Notes under the pieces: model-generated | What the model saw: only the letters and a program-made list of their open reading frames with translations | What the model was told of the DNA's origin: nothing | Databases searched by the model: none | Position numbers and translations under genes: made by a program | Assembly (NCBI RefSeq): GCF_958979055.1 | Contig: NC_084894.1 | Coordinates: 27,847,616-27,911,615 of the forward strand | Length of the DNA stretch: 64,000 bases | Origin: Alnus glutinosa | Taxonomy: Eukaryota > Streptophyta > Magnoliopsida > Fagales > Betulaceae | Direction: 5' to 3' | Shown here: positions 26,101 to 37,436 of the stretch, one piece after another | Numbering within the stretch: the first letter of the stretch is position 1 | Layout: every line of letters starts with the position of its first letter

Positions 26101-29100
26101 ATCCGCAGAACCTGCAACCAAAGCATCAATGTCTGCACAGTTGCGGGGGTTGCCGCATCCGTACAGGTGGAATTATGAGCCCACCGCCTTAGCATAAATA
26201 AATACACTAAGACCTCAGACGTATACTATTCACTGAGTTTTCGCAAAGAACCAACCTTTCTTTTCTAGTCATGCGTATACTATAACAGCCACCAATTTTA
26301 TAAACTTTTGTTTGAAAACCCCCATAGCTGATATAGTAGACACTGACTAATAGAAAACATTTAAACCATATTACGCAGCTGAGTTTATACGTAGAAGTTC
26401 CATTGTTGGATACAACTACATACATCCTCACCTACTATATTACCTTTGATCTAGTAAGACTTAGATCGAAAACAATGACATTTAAAACATGAAACCATCC
26501 GATATAAATATACATAAGTTCTTTTCTATTGAGACTCTTATGCATACTAATACGTCTAGCAAAACTACCATATATATCAAAAACATGAAAACAATTCAAT
26601 TATCATGAAACAAATGCTGTGCATGCGTGTCGTACGTTTGCCTAAGGGAATTGAACCCCGGTCTTATTCTTATCGTATGCCTAAGGGAATTGAACCCCGG
26701 TCTTGTTTGTGCCATGCTCAATGCTCGTGCTCAAATACTATACATTTAATTTCATAATCATGACTTTAACACATGCTTTCTTTACAAAACATAATCAATT
26801 CAACATGTCATTTCTTTAACAATTTGCATAACTTAAATCTTTATACTCACTCTAAACTCACCAATCATATTCATAGTTCAAAACATCATCAATATTTCAA
26901 TATACTCCAAAGTACTCAAATCATCCAAAACAATTCATAATCAACATACAGTTGGTTCAGATTTGTAAAACAATATATATTTTGCAATTCATCATTTATG
27001 AAAATAATACTCTCAGTGAGTAGAATACTCACCTTGGCTGCGCGGATTTAATCACTAGGTCTCCTAGACACCACCTTGCAATGTATCACTATGAAATAAC
27101 ACATTGCACTATTTAGCACTTTAAATAATTAACACCCTAATTAGCACTTGAATCGCTCAAGGCTAAACCGTTGGAAAACCCATAATATTTTTAAGAGTCC
27201 CAAATGTCTACCCATTAGTCCTAGATACTAACTAAAACTCAAACAATACTAACCCAAAGTATTTACTAAGGGTTAAATATTAACATAACTACTTAACTAT
27301 TTACTCATAATATTAATTACTAACTTGTAATTAATTTCACTAACCCATAAATTATTTTCACTAATACTTATAATAATATTAGCCCTAAAATTATATTCAT
27401 TAATTTCTAGATTATTTTTCACTAACATTTTCTCAATATTATTAACCCTAAAATTATTTTCATTAATCTTTTACAATAATTATTAACTTATTAACATAAT
27501 TCATTAACACATTTAACATAACATTAACCCATAAGAAAGTTTTAGGGTTAACCTCGCACATACTATTTAAACTAAATACCCATTATTATTTATTTTTACT
27601 AACACTAGGACCTAACTCATAAATACTTATTTTTACAAAACCCATAACTAATTTGTAATTAATCATCACAATAACTACAATTAATCCACAAATTAATAAT
27701 CTAGGTTTTAAACACTAAAAACTCTAAATTATTTTAACCCATCAAATTAGGGTTTCAAACTTAAACCCAAAATTATAAAATACTACCCTAAACACAATAT
27801 TATTAACCCAATAGCATTTACTAAGGGTTAATCAAATAAAAATACCGCTAAAATTAAATACCCGAAAGTTAGGCTTTAGAGAACTTACCAAATTTCCCCA
27901 AACCAAAACCCATGGTTTTGGCAGCCTCAAGCAAATTCCAAGTAACCCATTACCTAAAGAAAACACTAGATTAAACTCACATTTTAAGATTTTAACCCAA
28001 AATTTCAAGAACACGAGTTTAGTGTTTTACCTCAAAACGATCGGTGAAAACGTAGATCGGGCTTCGCAAATCACGTTACCGAAGTCGGATTTGAGTTTAG
28101 ACGGTTAGATCTTTTTAGATCACGATTTTTCTATGGAAAACTAAAGGGAAAAGGAGAGATTGTGTAGAGGATCCGGACAAATGGCGTGGAAAGAGTTTCC
28201 TGCCACTTTTAAAATGACGCAGTCCGTGTCTCTTTTTTTTAAATGCCGTTTGTGTCCTTTTCTTTCTTAAGACGCGCACATGGTCTGCAGTTATCCGAAC
28301 AATGCTTCTTGTTTCTTTATTGTTTGATTTTCCATCTTTACTTATTTTATTCTTCTTTTCAATTTTCTTTTCTTTTCATTTCAATCTCACGCCCCAAGCC
28401 CACCTGTTTCTTTTCTTCTTTTTAATAAACATTTGATTTTTCTTTACTTTAATTGATTCTTGTTTTTCTTTTTTTCTTTATATTTCTAATTTCTATTTTA
28501 TTTTATTTTTCTATTTCTTTGGACTTCAAAACTATTCTTTTTAGGACTACCATTTACAAATTCATAAAATAAAAATAAAACACTTTGTTTAACCACATTA
28601 AATAAATTTATTTTTATTTAATCATAATAAATTCATTTTATAAATTTTGGTCTCTAAAAATATCCTCTTGCATTTAAATATACCTAATTAAGTTTAATCA
28701 ATTATTTATCCAAATTTATACTTTAATTATTAAATAATGTCCCGGACATTACAGTGCTTATATGTATAAATGCACTATTTATGACACAACGCATATTAAA
28801 GCCGTGATGGTTATGAACCTATCAGAACTCCGCAGTTAAGCGTGTTTCTGTGAGAGCAATCCCAAGATGGGTGACCTCCTGAGAAGTCTAGTTTGGGGAG
28901 CCAAAAGCGGACAATATTGTGTCATTGGAGGTGAGTTGTTACAGATGGAAAGGCCATCATGTCATCCATCAATGCTTGGATGATGGCATGTTACAAAGAA
29001 TTGCTAATGCAACTATTTCCAAGAAAACTTTGGAGATTCTTCAAACTCTTATCAAGGAGTTGATAAAGTAAAGAAATTTTGGCATCTAAACTTTGCAAAG

Positions 29101-31137
29101 TAATTAAGTTTGAAGCTAGCCTTGTGTATGAAGGACTTTGAACCAGTTTCATATTATTTTCACATGTTAGGCATTGTGGATCAAATAAAGAGGTATGGTA
29201 AGGATTTAAATGATACGAGGGTTGTAGAAAAATCTTTCATTCATTATATATATAAGCTCTTGGAAACCCTCCCCATGCATGCTGATTTTCAAGAGTGAGT
29301 TATACTGAAGGGTTGTATCATTGGGTATCAGAGTCAGCCATCACTTCAAGTATGAGATTTGATGCAGCTCGTCAAGTATGGGATCGAGGGGATTGTGGCT
29401 TTGTAGTCGAGTCACATAATTGGTGACATATAGGTTGGATTAAAATGTCTTGGTACTATATATGGGCATAGTGTTAAGCCATTGAATACTATAGGTGAGT
29501 GGAGTCGCCAAAAGAGAAATTGATACCATCGGGTTAGTGTCGATAAAGTGGGCTGCCATCGACATTAGCTCTAGGACATGGTGGTATATTACTATCCTAA
29601 GTGTCTCACATGGCTTAAATACAATCTTAACCATGCATGTGTATATAAGCTCTTGGACACCTTTCCCTGCAAGTCGATTTTCAAGGGTAAGCTCTACCCA
29701 AAGTTTTCTATAACAATTGATCAACTCATGGGATCATTACAAGCTCATGAATAGAAGAAGGAAAAGAATAAGCAAGAGCCTTATGCTACAAACAAATGTC
29801 TCTTTGAATGAGAAAAAGATCAGTATGGAGGGAACCAGGTCGAAACATGGAAATGGATGTGGAAGAGGAAGAGAAGAATGGGCTGGTTACCATCCATCTA
29901 ACAAAAAAGAAAGATATCAAAATTCTGGACATATGATAGAATACCTGAGATTCAAGACTACTAAGTAAATGGAATACCAAACTTGACATCTTAAATAAAG
30001 ATCTTTAGCTAGGACAAGACACAGAGATGACCATTGGCATTTTCCATACAGAAAATAGGAGCCACAAGCATCTTCTTCGATAGATCATCGATCATGTTTG
30101 GAGCGCTCTTGTAGCGTGCAGAGCAACGGCGTCGTTGACACTGCAATGGCACTGCAAATGGCTGTGGGTGTAGGATTTGATTTGTTGGGAGTTTAGGTTT
30201 GGGAACAGGGGCAGAGCCACACTATGGCTTGGGGGGGCTTGGGCCCCCCCAAGCCAAAGGGCTCCCCTCAAAAAAAAAAAAAAATCTAAAAAAAAAAAAT
30301 AATAATAATAATAATTTTTACCCCTATTCTTTAAAAAATTTGTAGTTTTGGCCCCTCCAAATTATTTTTTTTTCAATTTGGCCCCCCCAAAAGCTAAAAG
30401 CTGGCTCTGCCCCTGTTTGGGAAGATGAAGATGAAAGAGAATTGAGCGCTTGGGTATTTGTTTTTTTCTCATGATCTTTTTTTTATAAATATTTTTGTTA
30501 ATAAAAACCTAACGTGGAAATGAAATTTTTAAGTTGTTGATGTAGCAATTATCATGTAGAATGCCACATCAATTTGTAGAGGTATTGTAATAAAATCATA
30601 GTATCTCTAGCATTTTCCTATTAAATATAGATGATCATTTTGGGGGTTAGATGGAATTTATCATGCATATTTGGAATTTATTTGTCGGGTGGGAGTTACA
30701 TATGATGTAAAATAGTGAATTTGAAGACTAGAAGAATTTATTGCATCTTATAAATACCCATGTATTCTAGTTATTAATCTCGAGTAAGTGGATTTTTTTT
30801 CTTCTTATTTTGCCGATCCTACCAATGTGAAATGAGGGAAATGTAGGTTTGAGTTAAAAGGATTTATGTTCACTCCATGTAAAAACAAGGCATTCATCTT
30901 AATCTATATTAAAGGCACCTATCCTTCAAATATATATAAATTAGAGGCACCTAAAACAAAACCAAAAAGAAAAAGGTAATTCCATTTAGAGTAACACTAG
31001 AAATTATATTTTTATCTTATAATTATTCAACAATGTTGATGTGACAATCTCAATCTATCATTTGATCAGTCCTTGTCACATCATCATTATGGGAAAAAAA
31101 AATGGCTTTTAGCATTTCTCTTCCATTTAATTTTCAG

Positions 31138-31180
<43 letters not shown>

Positions 31181-32621
31181 CAATAAATAAATAAATAAAG
31201 CCAGGGAGAAAAGAAAGATAGTCACCTCATTATCTCTTTGTCTTGTGTAAGAGGCAAGTTGGACTACACCTTTGCAACTCAATAAGAGAGCGAGTGCTAG
31301 AGCATCATTTATGGGCATTTTGGAGTACAAGGGAGGAACCAAACAAGCCGCCAGTTTGGTCACAAAAGTCAAGACAAGGATGACTCCATTGATTGTCATG
31401 AACGTGCTATTGAATTTGATTAAACTTAGATCCGTCCTCATCCCACAAGTAGTTACGAAAATTGGCAAAAACACACCCGAAACGAAGCAGTTGAACTTGT
31501 TGACAATGGCTGATCCTAAAGGCGGTCCATCTGGTATTGCCAAACCAAGAAAGAAAGGTCCAAAGTATAAACTCAAACCAAACAAATGAAAAAGTGACCC
31601 GGAGCCAAGGACCATTAGCATGATGATATGAATGTATGTATCTTTAATAGGCCTGCCTTTCGGTGTCTGCCTAATTACCCAAAACATTGATGGTCGAATT
31701 ATAAATACAATGATGATAAGATACATTATGAGTACTCCTAAATCTACGGCGGCAAGCATACTGGATTTCTCCCTGCTAATTCTAGTCAAGGTGACAACGA
31801 CGAGTAGGAACATGCTTAACGTATCACTTACCATTGCCACAGATAGGCCTAAGCGACCCAATTCAAAATTTAGGATCTTGAGGTCCTCAAGAAGGCAAGC
31901 AACGACCAGAAACGGAGTTAGACAATGCACTGCTATTATATATGGAAGTGCATATGCTTCACCTTCATTTAGCCAATAATATCCTTTAAGTTTTACTTGG
32001 ACCAACAAGCTAATTAGTAAAGGCACCAATATGCATACAACACCAGTAAACAATTCTTTTCTTCCGCTTCTATTTATCATTGCTATATCCATTTTCACCC
32101 CAATCACAAATAAAAAGAGTACATAACTCCACTGAGACAACATACCAATTATTTCCTGACTTTTAATGGAAAACAGAATACTATTGAATATTCTGAAGCG
32201 TCCTAGGAGAGAGGGACCGAGGATCATGCCAGCCTGGTTCCCATAAAATCAAGGCACTTGTTCAGTTAAAATAAAAAGAGTCTCCAACTTGACAATCTGA
32301 TCAAGTGTGTGTGTGAGTGTTGTGAATACGTTCAAATAAGAGAAACATGATGGAGATCAGGAAATGGAAGAGTGCACGCACAAGAAGTTGGGTGGTGAAC
32401 CTGGGGACTCCATAATGCTTGAGAACGTAATGGGACGCTTGGGTGATGGTGAAAATGACAACCATCTCTAGCTGAATCAATGGCAATAGAAACGACATAG
32501 TCCCACTGCGAATGTAGTTCCACAATCCGTGTGAATGGATCGTGGGGGGTAATACAGTACATTCTTTTATGGTGATCATGCCGGTAATTGTATTAACAAA
32601 TAAGGTTTTGTTTTCTGCCAT
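23192..32621 (-). CDS. CHX cation/H+ exchanger gene C (three exons, 786 aa)
   Basis: Join of 32621-32382, 32233-31226 and 24304-23192; phase-0 GT-AG introns of 148 and 6921 bp ('TTQLL|AGMILGP' and 'RDNE|IISKEVYAL'). The start is MAENKTLFV, as in gene B. The membrane domain retains Thr186 ('CLTPF'), Asp217 ('AMVSDTLSM') and the late-helix Lys ('VTKLAAC'). The tail has 'GGNDDREALTFAKRMA', 'LIIVGRWHNV' and 'EFPELGIIGDLLTSSD'. No frame damage is visible, so it looks functional despite its long intron. It is a recent tandem copy of gene B. Intron 2 holds a copia gag remnant, Cassandra with a nested 3.1-kb insert, a TRIM-like element and a hAT MITE. Whether this intron is removed efficiently is unknown. 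Confidence 0.92.
25392..25479 (+). promoter_or_regulatory. 5S rRNA-like core of the Cassandra 5' LTR
   Basis: This stretch follows plant 5S rRNA closely: 'tatcaaaactccgcaattaa', 'gcgtgcttctgcgagagcaa', 'gatgggtgacctcctgggaa'. Cassandra LTRs are known to carry such sequences with RNA polymerase III internal promoter motifs. The 3' LTR repeats it at about 28802-28892 and the solo LTR on the minus strand near 21030-21115. It is not a ribosomal gene. Confidence 0.85.
25669..28753 (-). mobile_element. 3.1-kb LTR-like element nested in Cassandra's 3' LTR
   Basis: A 3085-bp insertion bounded by GTGCTT at 25663-25668 and 28754-28759. On the minus strand it starts TGTAATGTCCGGGACATT and ends near CGGGTCATCAC. 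It has no long ORF on either strand and no internal primer site, which fits a solo long LTR, probably of a Ty3/gypsy-like element. Two copies of 'gcctaagggaattgaacccc' occur in tandem (26641 and 26680), and there is an A-rich tract near its minus-strand end. The 6-bp target and imperfect TG/CA placement leave the exact class open. Confidence 0.65.
29240..29700 (+). mobile_element. Possible small TRIM element in intron 2 of gene C
   Basis: Two copies of 'tatataagctcttgga' plus 'gattttcaa' and following text lie at about 29248-29320 and 29642-29700. The first is followed at once by 'tgggtatcagagtcagcc', which is close to an initiator-Met primer site. The gag remnant in gene B is continuous across this point, so this is an insertion specific to gene C. 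The 5' part of the first repeat is missing or diverged. Confidence 0.4.
30206..30415. mobile_element. hAT-type MITE, 8-bp TSD, intron 2 of gene C
   Basis: A 210-bp element with ends CAGGGGCAGAGCCA and TGGCTCTGCCCCTG, flanked by TTTGGGAA at 30198-30205 and 30416-30423. Inner GGGGGGCTTGGGCCCCCC and A-rich tracts, no ORF. Confidence 0.88.
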
Positions 32622-33131
32622 GCCGGTGTCTGCCTCTCTTGGTATTTTCACACAAAGAAATTTGATGGAGAGAGAAAGAAAGAAATTTGATGCAGAGAGG
32701 CAAGTGGGGGGTTTTATCTTGTGTAAAATTATGTCCTCTAACGCATGCATGAACTCATAATTTATACTTTGGATCTTATTGCATGTTTTAGGACACTAGA
32801 AATATGGTTGCAATCTGGTTATTAATGTGATAACATGCAATATTTACCATCTAAATAATAGTTTTACTTAGAATATATATATATTCTACAACGAGGCCAG
32901 GCAAATTGGAAAAGGGTTTTAAGCTGACTTAACCGTACAAACGAAATCAGAGGCAACCTTATTGAAGATGGTCATACCTCTCGGTATATATCAAATTAAA
33001 ATTAAGCTTTCATCTTGATTTCTTCTGGGTACGATTGTTAGGCAAGCGATTTTTTAAACCTATTGATTTTTATTGTTAGCGCCAAGAAGACCAAAACAAA
33101 TAAGGTTGTTAGTTGTTAACAATATTGTTTA

Positions 33132-33304
33132 GAAAGTAATGCTACATACCACACAACATTCCATAAATATCTCACAAAGTTGACGTGACAAAGTTTAGTA
33201 GCTTTTGGATCCATCCTTGTTAATATATTTATATCCAATGGTTAGAACTTTCCACATTAACTTTGTGAGATGTTTGTACGGTATCGGTTTACAAGCTTAC
33301 TCCT
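33132..33304. mobile_element. Foldback MITE upstream of gene C (first)
   Basis: 'aaatatctcacaaagttgac' and 'ttaactttgtgagatgttt' form inverted arms; the outer ends are 'gtaatgctacatacc' and 'ggtatcggtttacaagcttac'. In gene B the same position is occupied by a different foldback (18211-18380). Confidence 0.6.
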
Positions 33305-33335
33305 GTTTAAAACATAAAACGCTATATATCTGTAA

Positions 33336-33500
33336 ATGTTATATATCACACCAATATCTTACAAATATCCTATTATGTTGATGTGACAGGGTGTAGTATC
33401 TATTGAATTAGTTATTGTTAAAAAAAAATCAATTGCTACTAGACCCTATCCTATCAACATAATAGAATATTTTTAAGGTATTAGTGTGATATATAGCATT
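33336..33500. mobile_element. Foldback MITE upstream of gene C (second)
   Basis: The ends 'atgttatatatcacaccaat' and 'ttagtgtgatatatagcat' pair, as do 'cctattatgttgatgtgaca' and 'ctatcaacataatagaata'. It is absent at the equivalent site in gene B, so it arrived after the duplication or was lost there. Confidence 0.7.
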
Positions 33501-34806
33501 ACTCCAATCTCTAGCGTAACAATTATCTTATACAAGCTAGCATGGGCTAAAAATTGAAAAGGTTAAAGGATTTGGTCGAGCACCCAATTTTTAACATCCT
33601 AACATAACGTTGTTCCAGTTACAAGTGGTGTGATAAAATATTTAGAACTTGTTCAAAGGCAATATCTTTTGACTTTCATTTCATTTTTAACCACCTTAAT
33701 TACTTTAAGGATGTACTGTGGAAGAATACGGCCTTTATTTTGAACTTTACTTTTCATCTTCCAATATTTTTCTTAATGGATGAGATACAATTTGTAGTTG
33801 AGTTGGAATAGAATTATAACTCATTAGGATTTAGTTATTTAAAACTAAGATTAAGATTAATTAAGACTTTTTATCAATTTAGGTGTTATCTTCTTATTGC
33901 GTGTGTTTTATTTAAAGATTAATTTGTGATCAATAAAAGAATCAGATAAAATATTTGTGAATTTATAGTATTCTCTCGCTTTGAGTGGAGTTTAATTTGC
34001 AGTCTCTCCTACTCGAAAGGAAGTATTGTGGTGCATGTTCTTTCCAACTTGAAGTGGAGGATTCTTTCACCCAAACAACCCTCTTAACGAACTGTGTATT
34101 TTCACCATATTTCCTAATTTTAAGAATGGATGCCTATGTTAGAATATATTCATAATATAGAACTCCACTGATAAAAACATTGTATGGGAGCGTGTTGGCC
34201 ATGAACAGGTAGATCGGTAGCCTCCGATCATGGATATGTGGTTTTCTTCCTCAAACGGCTGATGGAGCAATCAGAAACTTGCGGCGCGTGGTGGCCTAGG
34301 ATGGCGCGTGGAGTAGCTATCAGAAACTACTTGCGGCGCATATGAGCACATTGAAGGTTGGACGGCTGTGTTTTGGGCTAATCTGGACTCGTTGGTTAAA
34401 GATCTTTCTGATGGCATGGCTATCGCACCAATTGGAGGACTATGGTGGCGCGTGGCTAAATAGACAATGAGGCTTGGTGGCACATGGAGGCACTGAACAG
34501 GCTGGAAAACGTCAGTGGACTTTTTTAGAAGGTCACTGATCAGTGCTTGAGTATCTAGATTCTAGAGATGGCACATGAACTGGATCTGTAGAAGAGGAAT
34601 ACAACCCAAAAGCAGAATTGCTTGATACTAGAGTTGCAGGAAAGGACGCCCAACAGAACAGCAGATGAATGGCTGTGGAAAGAGAGTAAACCTTTTTTTT
34701 TAGCAGAAATTTCAGAGGAGTTACACCATGTAAAAAACTAGAAAAAAAAAAAAGAAAAAAGAAAAAAGAAAAAAAGAAACGAAAACACTGGATTCCACAT
34801 GAAAAT

Positions 34807-35135
34807 GGCTTTGATACCATGTTGAGATTTGTGTACGTATAAATCTAAATAGAATAAAAGTAGAATAATAGTGGAAGCAAGAGAGAGAAAAGAGACAAAG
34901 AATTTATGTGGTTCGGTTTATGACCTACGTCCACAGGGTAAAGCCCAAAGGGCTACATTGCGCTTAATAACTTGATTGTTTACAATACATAGGTTCCTAT
35001 TTATAGTTGAATAAGTCGACCTATACAAGTAATAAAATCTAAATTGACTTATACTAGAAAACACAAATCGACCTAGACTAAAAAATATAAATCAATAATA
35101 TTATATTCAGAATATGTTCTGAATGTATTCTAACA
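34807..35135 (-). mobile_element. Copia-type LTR with adjacent primer-binding site
   Basis: On the minus strand the LTR (35135-34820, 316 bp) starts TGTTAGAATACATTC and ends ATCTCAACA, followed directly by TGGTATCAAAGCC (34819-34807), a Met-tRNA primer site. The sequence leftward to about 34137 is insertion relative to unit B and ends with another TGTTAGAATA stretch, but I found no matching second LTR and no gag or pol. It looks truncated or rearranged. Confidence 0.65.
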
Positions 35136-35281
35136 CTTACAAATCCTCTTCTTGTCCTTGTATATAGAGAATAGATAATAGCTCAAGTTGCACAGCTTAC
35201 TGTTTCTTCCATTATTTGAGAAAAAGAAAAAAAGAAGAATTCATCCTTAGTATTTCAATTTGGTTCTTATGGCATGTTTGG

Positions 35282-35285
<4 letters not shown>

Positions 35286-35338
<53 letters not shown>
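35286..35338. repeat. (AT)n microsatellite
   Basis: Pure AT/TA dinucleotides over about 53 bp. It causes spurious ORFs with IYIY repeats. Confidence 0.95.
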
Positions 35339-35339
<1 letters not shown>

Positions 35340-37218
35340 CTTGCTACAATATTCGGATATTTTTGAAAATCCAGATAAAAAATCGAACCCGCATTCAACC
35401 CGAATTCACTTCAAATTTCAAGCTGAGTTTCCGAATTCCAACGCATGTCTACGTCTGCTTTTTACTCGTTGCACATCTCCTTTTTCTTTTTCCCCCCTGC
35501 CTTTCTTCCTTCCTTTTCATTCTTCCCCTTTCTTTTTTTTTCATCGACCATCAAGAGAAAGGGTGAGAGAGAGACCACAGAGAGAAAAAGAAAGAGAGAC
35601 CAAGAGAGAGACCCAGCCGGTGGGCTAGCCACCATTCGGGGAAGACGACGACGCTAGAGCCAGTGGGTCACGACTCAACGCTGGTGAAGCCAATGAGCAC
35701 ATTTTTTCCAGTATTTTCTCGGTACCCAAACAGTTGGAGTCCATTTTTTTGGGTAAGTGAAATCCTTAGGCTTTAATCTCTTTTAGTTTGATTTGGGTTT
35801 GGCTTGAAATGGTTCCCGATGGTTGGAGAGATTCATGGAGTTGTGAAAAATTGGGTATGTTTCTGTTGAGATTTGGGATTGTTTTTGGGTGAAGGTTTTG
35901 ATGAATTTCTATTTAAAAATTTTGAGGTTGATTTCATAGCTTGGTTTGGATTTTTAATTTTGGAAGATGAGATTAGTCTATGATTTTGGTTTGGGTTATG
36001 GATTGGGTGATTTTGAAAATTGTTGTGGTTGAGATTTTATGGATGTCTTTTTAAAGAAATTCTTTAGAAACTTTGAAAAGCCGGATCCATATGTTGTCAG
36101 TTGTGTTTGAAAAACGACGACGGAATAGCAAAGAAATAGTGCGAAAATGCCAAAAAAAAAAAATCCAGATATTGTTGGATAGCTGATTCATATTTATTTA
36201 TATTAATAAATAATTACTTATTTATAATTATTCATATTTATTTATATTAAACAATAATTATTTCAATCATTATTCCACACAACTTTTCTTACTTCCAATT
36301 ATTTCCTACCATGGTTTTTTGTGAAAAAATAATCTCATACAACTGTCACCCAAACATGATTTCAAAAAATACAATTTAAATTCTACTAGTCATCCAAACA
36401 TCTTTATTTGCCTATAATTTTGCAAACTAAATAATAATTGGATTCAAATTTTAAAAATTAAACACTCAAACGTACCATTAATGTCATGTAGTGTACGTGC
36501 TTGGTGTCTGTGTATATATATATAATATGAAAGAGAAAAAACGGAAGAAGAAGAGGAAGAGAAAGAGAAAGAGAAGAAAGAAATTGATGAAACCGTTAGG
36601 ATCAAGTACCATATCTTGAATATATAGAAGTGCGATAACATGTACTACAATGGTATGTATTTATAGAAATGCAAGGAAATGTGAAAATAAACCCAAACTA
36701 AATAAAGAAGGGAACAAACATAAATTATAATATTTTAATATTGGAAATTAATATTGATATTCTCTTCTTGAAAATTACATTTTCAAAAGAATATGTTACT
36801 GAATAACTAGCTAGGATCAAGATTCAAAAAAATAAAAATAAAAATAAATAAAGTTAAGTATAACTTGCAATTGGCGGTTCAAATTGCACTCAATTTGGAG
36901 AGCTCCCACAAAGAGGAAGACTGTGGGGCTCAACTTTCCCAAGCGAATTAGGATCGTCTACAATTATTTGTCCGAATTTGATAGAATTCGAGCAGATGAT
37001 TGTGAGAGACCACTTATGAGGGCCACATGACCAAATAAATTGTTGAGCAACACAATTTTTATTTGGTTAAGCGGGTCCTATAAGTGGTCTTTCACAAATC
37101 ACTTGCCCTAATTCTTTTAAATTCGGACAAATAATTATAAACGATCTTATCTATAATACCCAAAGAATTTCTTAGGATGACTAAGAATATTTCGATATTA
37201 ATACTAATATTAAATTGG
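35339..37218. other. Insertion-rich non-coding block upstream of unit C
   Basis: The part to about 36760 is absent from unit B. It has a pyrimidine-rich stretch (35460-35545), a purine-rich stretch (35555-35615) and 'gggtaagtgaaatcc' near 35753, which looks like the first exon and donor of a plant transcript, but no coding family is recognisable. From about 36770 the homology to 20360-20440 resumes ('attttcaaaaga', 'aggatcaagatt', 'ttgcaattgg'). Confidence 0.4.
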
Positions 37219-37299
37219 GGATCCGCATATCTACGGTACTTTTTTCTACGGCTGGGATTTATATTTTCCCATATGAGTTTAACTATGGTAGAAAATGCC

Positions 37300-37436
37300 A
37301 CGGCCTGCCCTTTGAGCTCTCCTTTCTTGCCCTTTGCCGAACGGGTATGACCAAAATGCCCTCGACCTACCTCTTTCCCAATCTCGAACTTTGCCCCAAA
37401 GTTCTTCGCCTGAGCTCTCCGCTGGAGAATTGCCAT
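37300..37436 (-). pseudogene. Captured CDPK-related kinase (CRK) exon fragment
   Basis: The open frame from 37436 reads '[20 protein letters not shown]' followed by '[18 protein letters not shown]'. This is the start of the kinase domain, including the glycine-rich ATP loop GxGxFG, of CDPK-related kinases. It then runs into the terminal repeat ('[11 protein letters not shown]'), which is not kinase. Only about 40 codons are present, so it cannot be a functional kinase. A shorter echo ('GHTCSAKGKKRELK') lies in the right arm on the plus strand near 38150-38190. Confidence 0.75.

Larger units (their letters stand above)
25313..28943 (+). mobile_element. Cassandra TRIM retroelement, 3' LTR split by a nested element
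   Basis: The 5' LTR is 25313-25534 (222 bp, TGTGACG to GTTACA). The primer-binding site TGGTATCAGAGCC is at 25537-25549 (initiator Met tRNA type). The internal region is only 96 bp, with a purine-rich tract near 25617-25628. The 3' LTR is 25631-25668 plus 28760-28943, also 222 bp once the insert and one copy of its duplicated target are removed. The target duplication GATGG at 25308-25312 and 28944-28948 is perfect. It has no coding capacity, as expected for Cassandra. The paralogous intron of gene B at about 15035 shows the uninterrupted site. It is antisense to gene C. Confidence 0.93.
25070..29980 (+). pseudogene. Copia gag remnant in intron 2 of gene C, split by later insertions
   Basis: Ortholog of the remnant in gene B. 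Left part 25070-25312: PBS-like 'tggtattaaagc', then 'MIPFQMPQFKGNYISV' and 'GLEDLWEIIDKDYLELVNK'. Middle part 28949-29235: 'VRHCGSNKEV' and neighbouring broken text. Right part 29700-29965: 'NVSLNEKKISMEGTRSKHG' and 'GREEWAGYHPSNKKERYQ'. Cassandra interrupts it at 25313-28943 and a TRIM-like element at about 29240-29700. It is antisense to gene C and non-functional. Confidence 0.75.
32622..34136 (-). promoter_or_regulatory. Leader and upstream region of CHX gene C
   Basis: Homologous to the flank of gene B, but with two foldback MITEs (33132-33304 and 33336-33500). The second is absent from the B copy, where 'gctatctatttgtagcgtac' continues directly. The frame of exon 1 stays open upstream to an ATG near 32750, as in gene B. 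A (TA)n run lies near 32873-32886. Individual promoter elements were not assigned. Confidence 0.55.

Noticed and set aside
26640-26705. tRNA gene suggested by the T-loop-like 'gggttcaattccc' on the minus strand
   Set aside because: The motif is repeated in tandem inside the nested LTR-like element and no acceptor stem, D-loop or anticodon arm can be folded around it.
25313-28943. Gene C as a pseudogene because its intron 2 is nearly 7 kb and full of transposons
   Set aside because: All three exons are intact with good splice sites and matching phases; large transposon-filled introns are tolerated in plants.
35216-35657. Three overlapping plus-strand ORFs of 70-122 codons
   Set aside because: They are driven by the (AT)n microsatellite (IYIY repeats) and by low-complexity pyrimidine and purine tracts.
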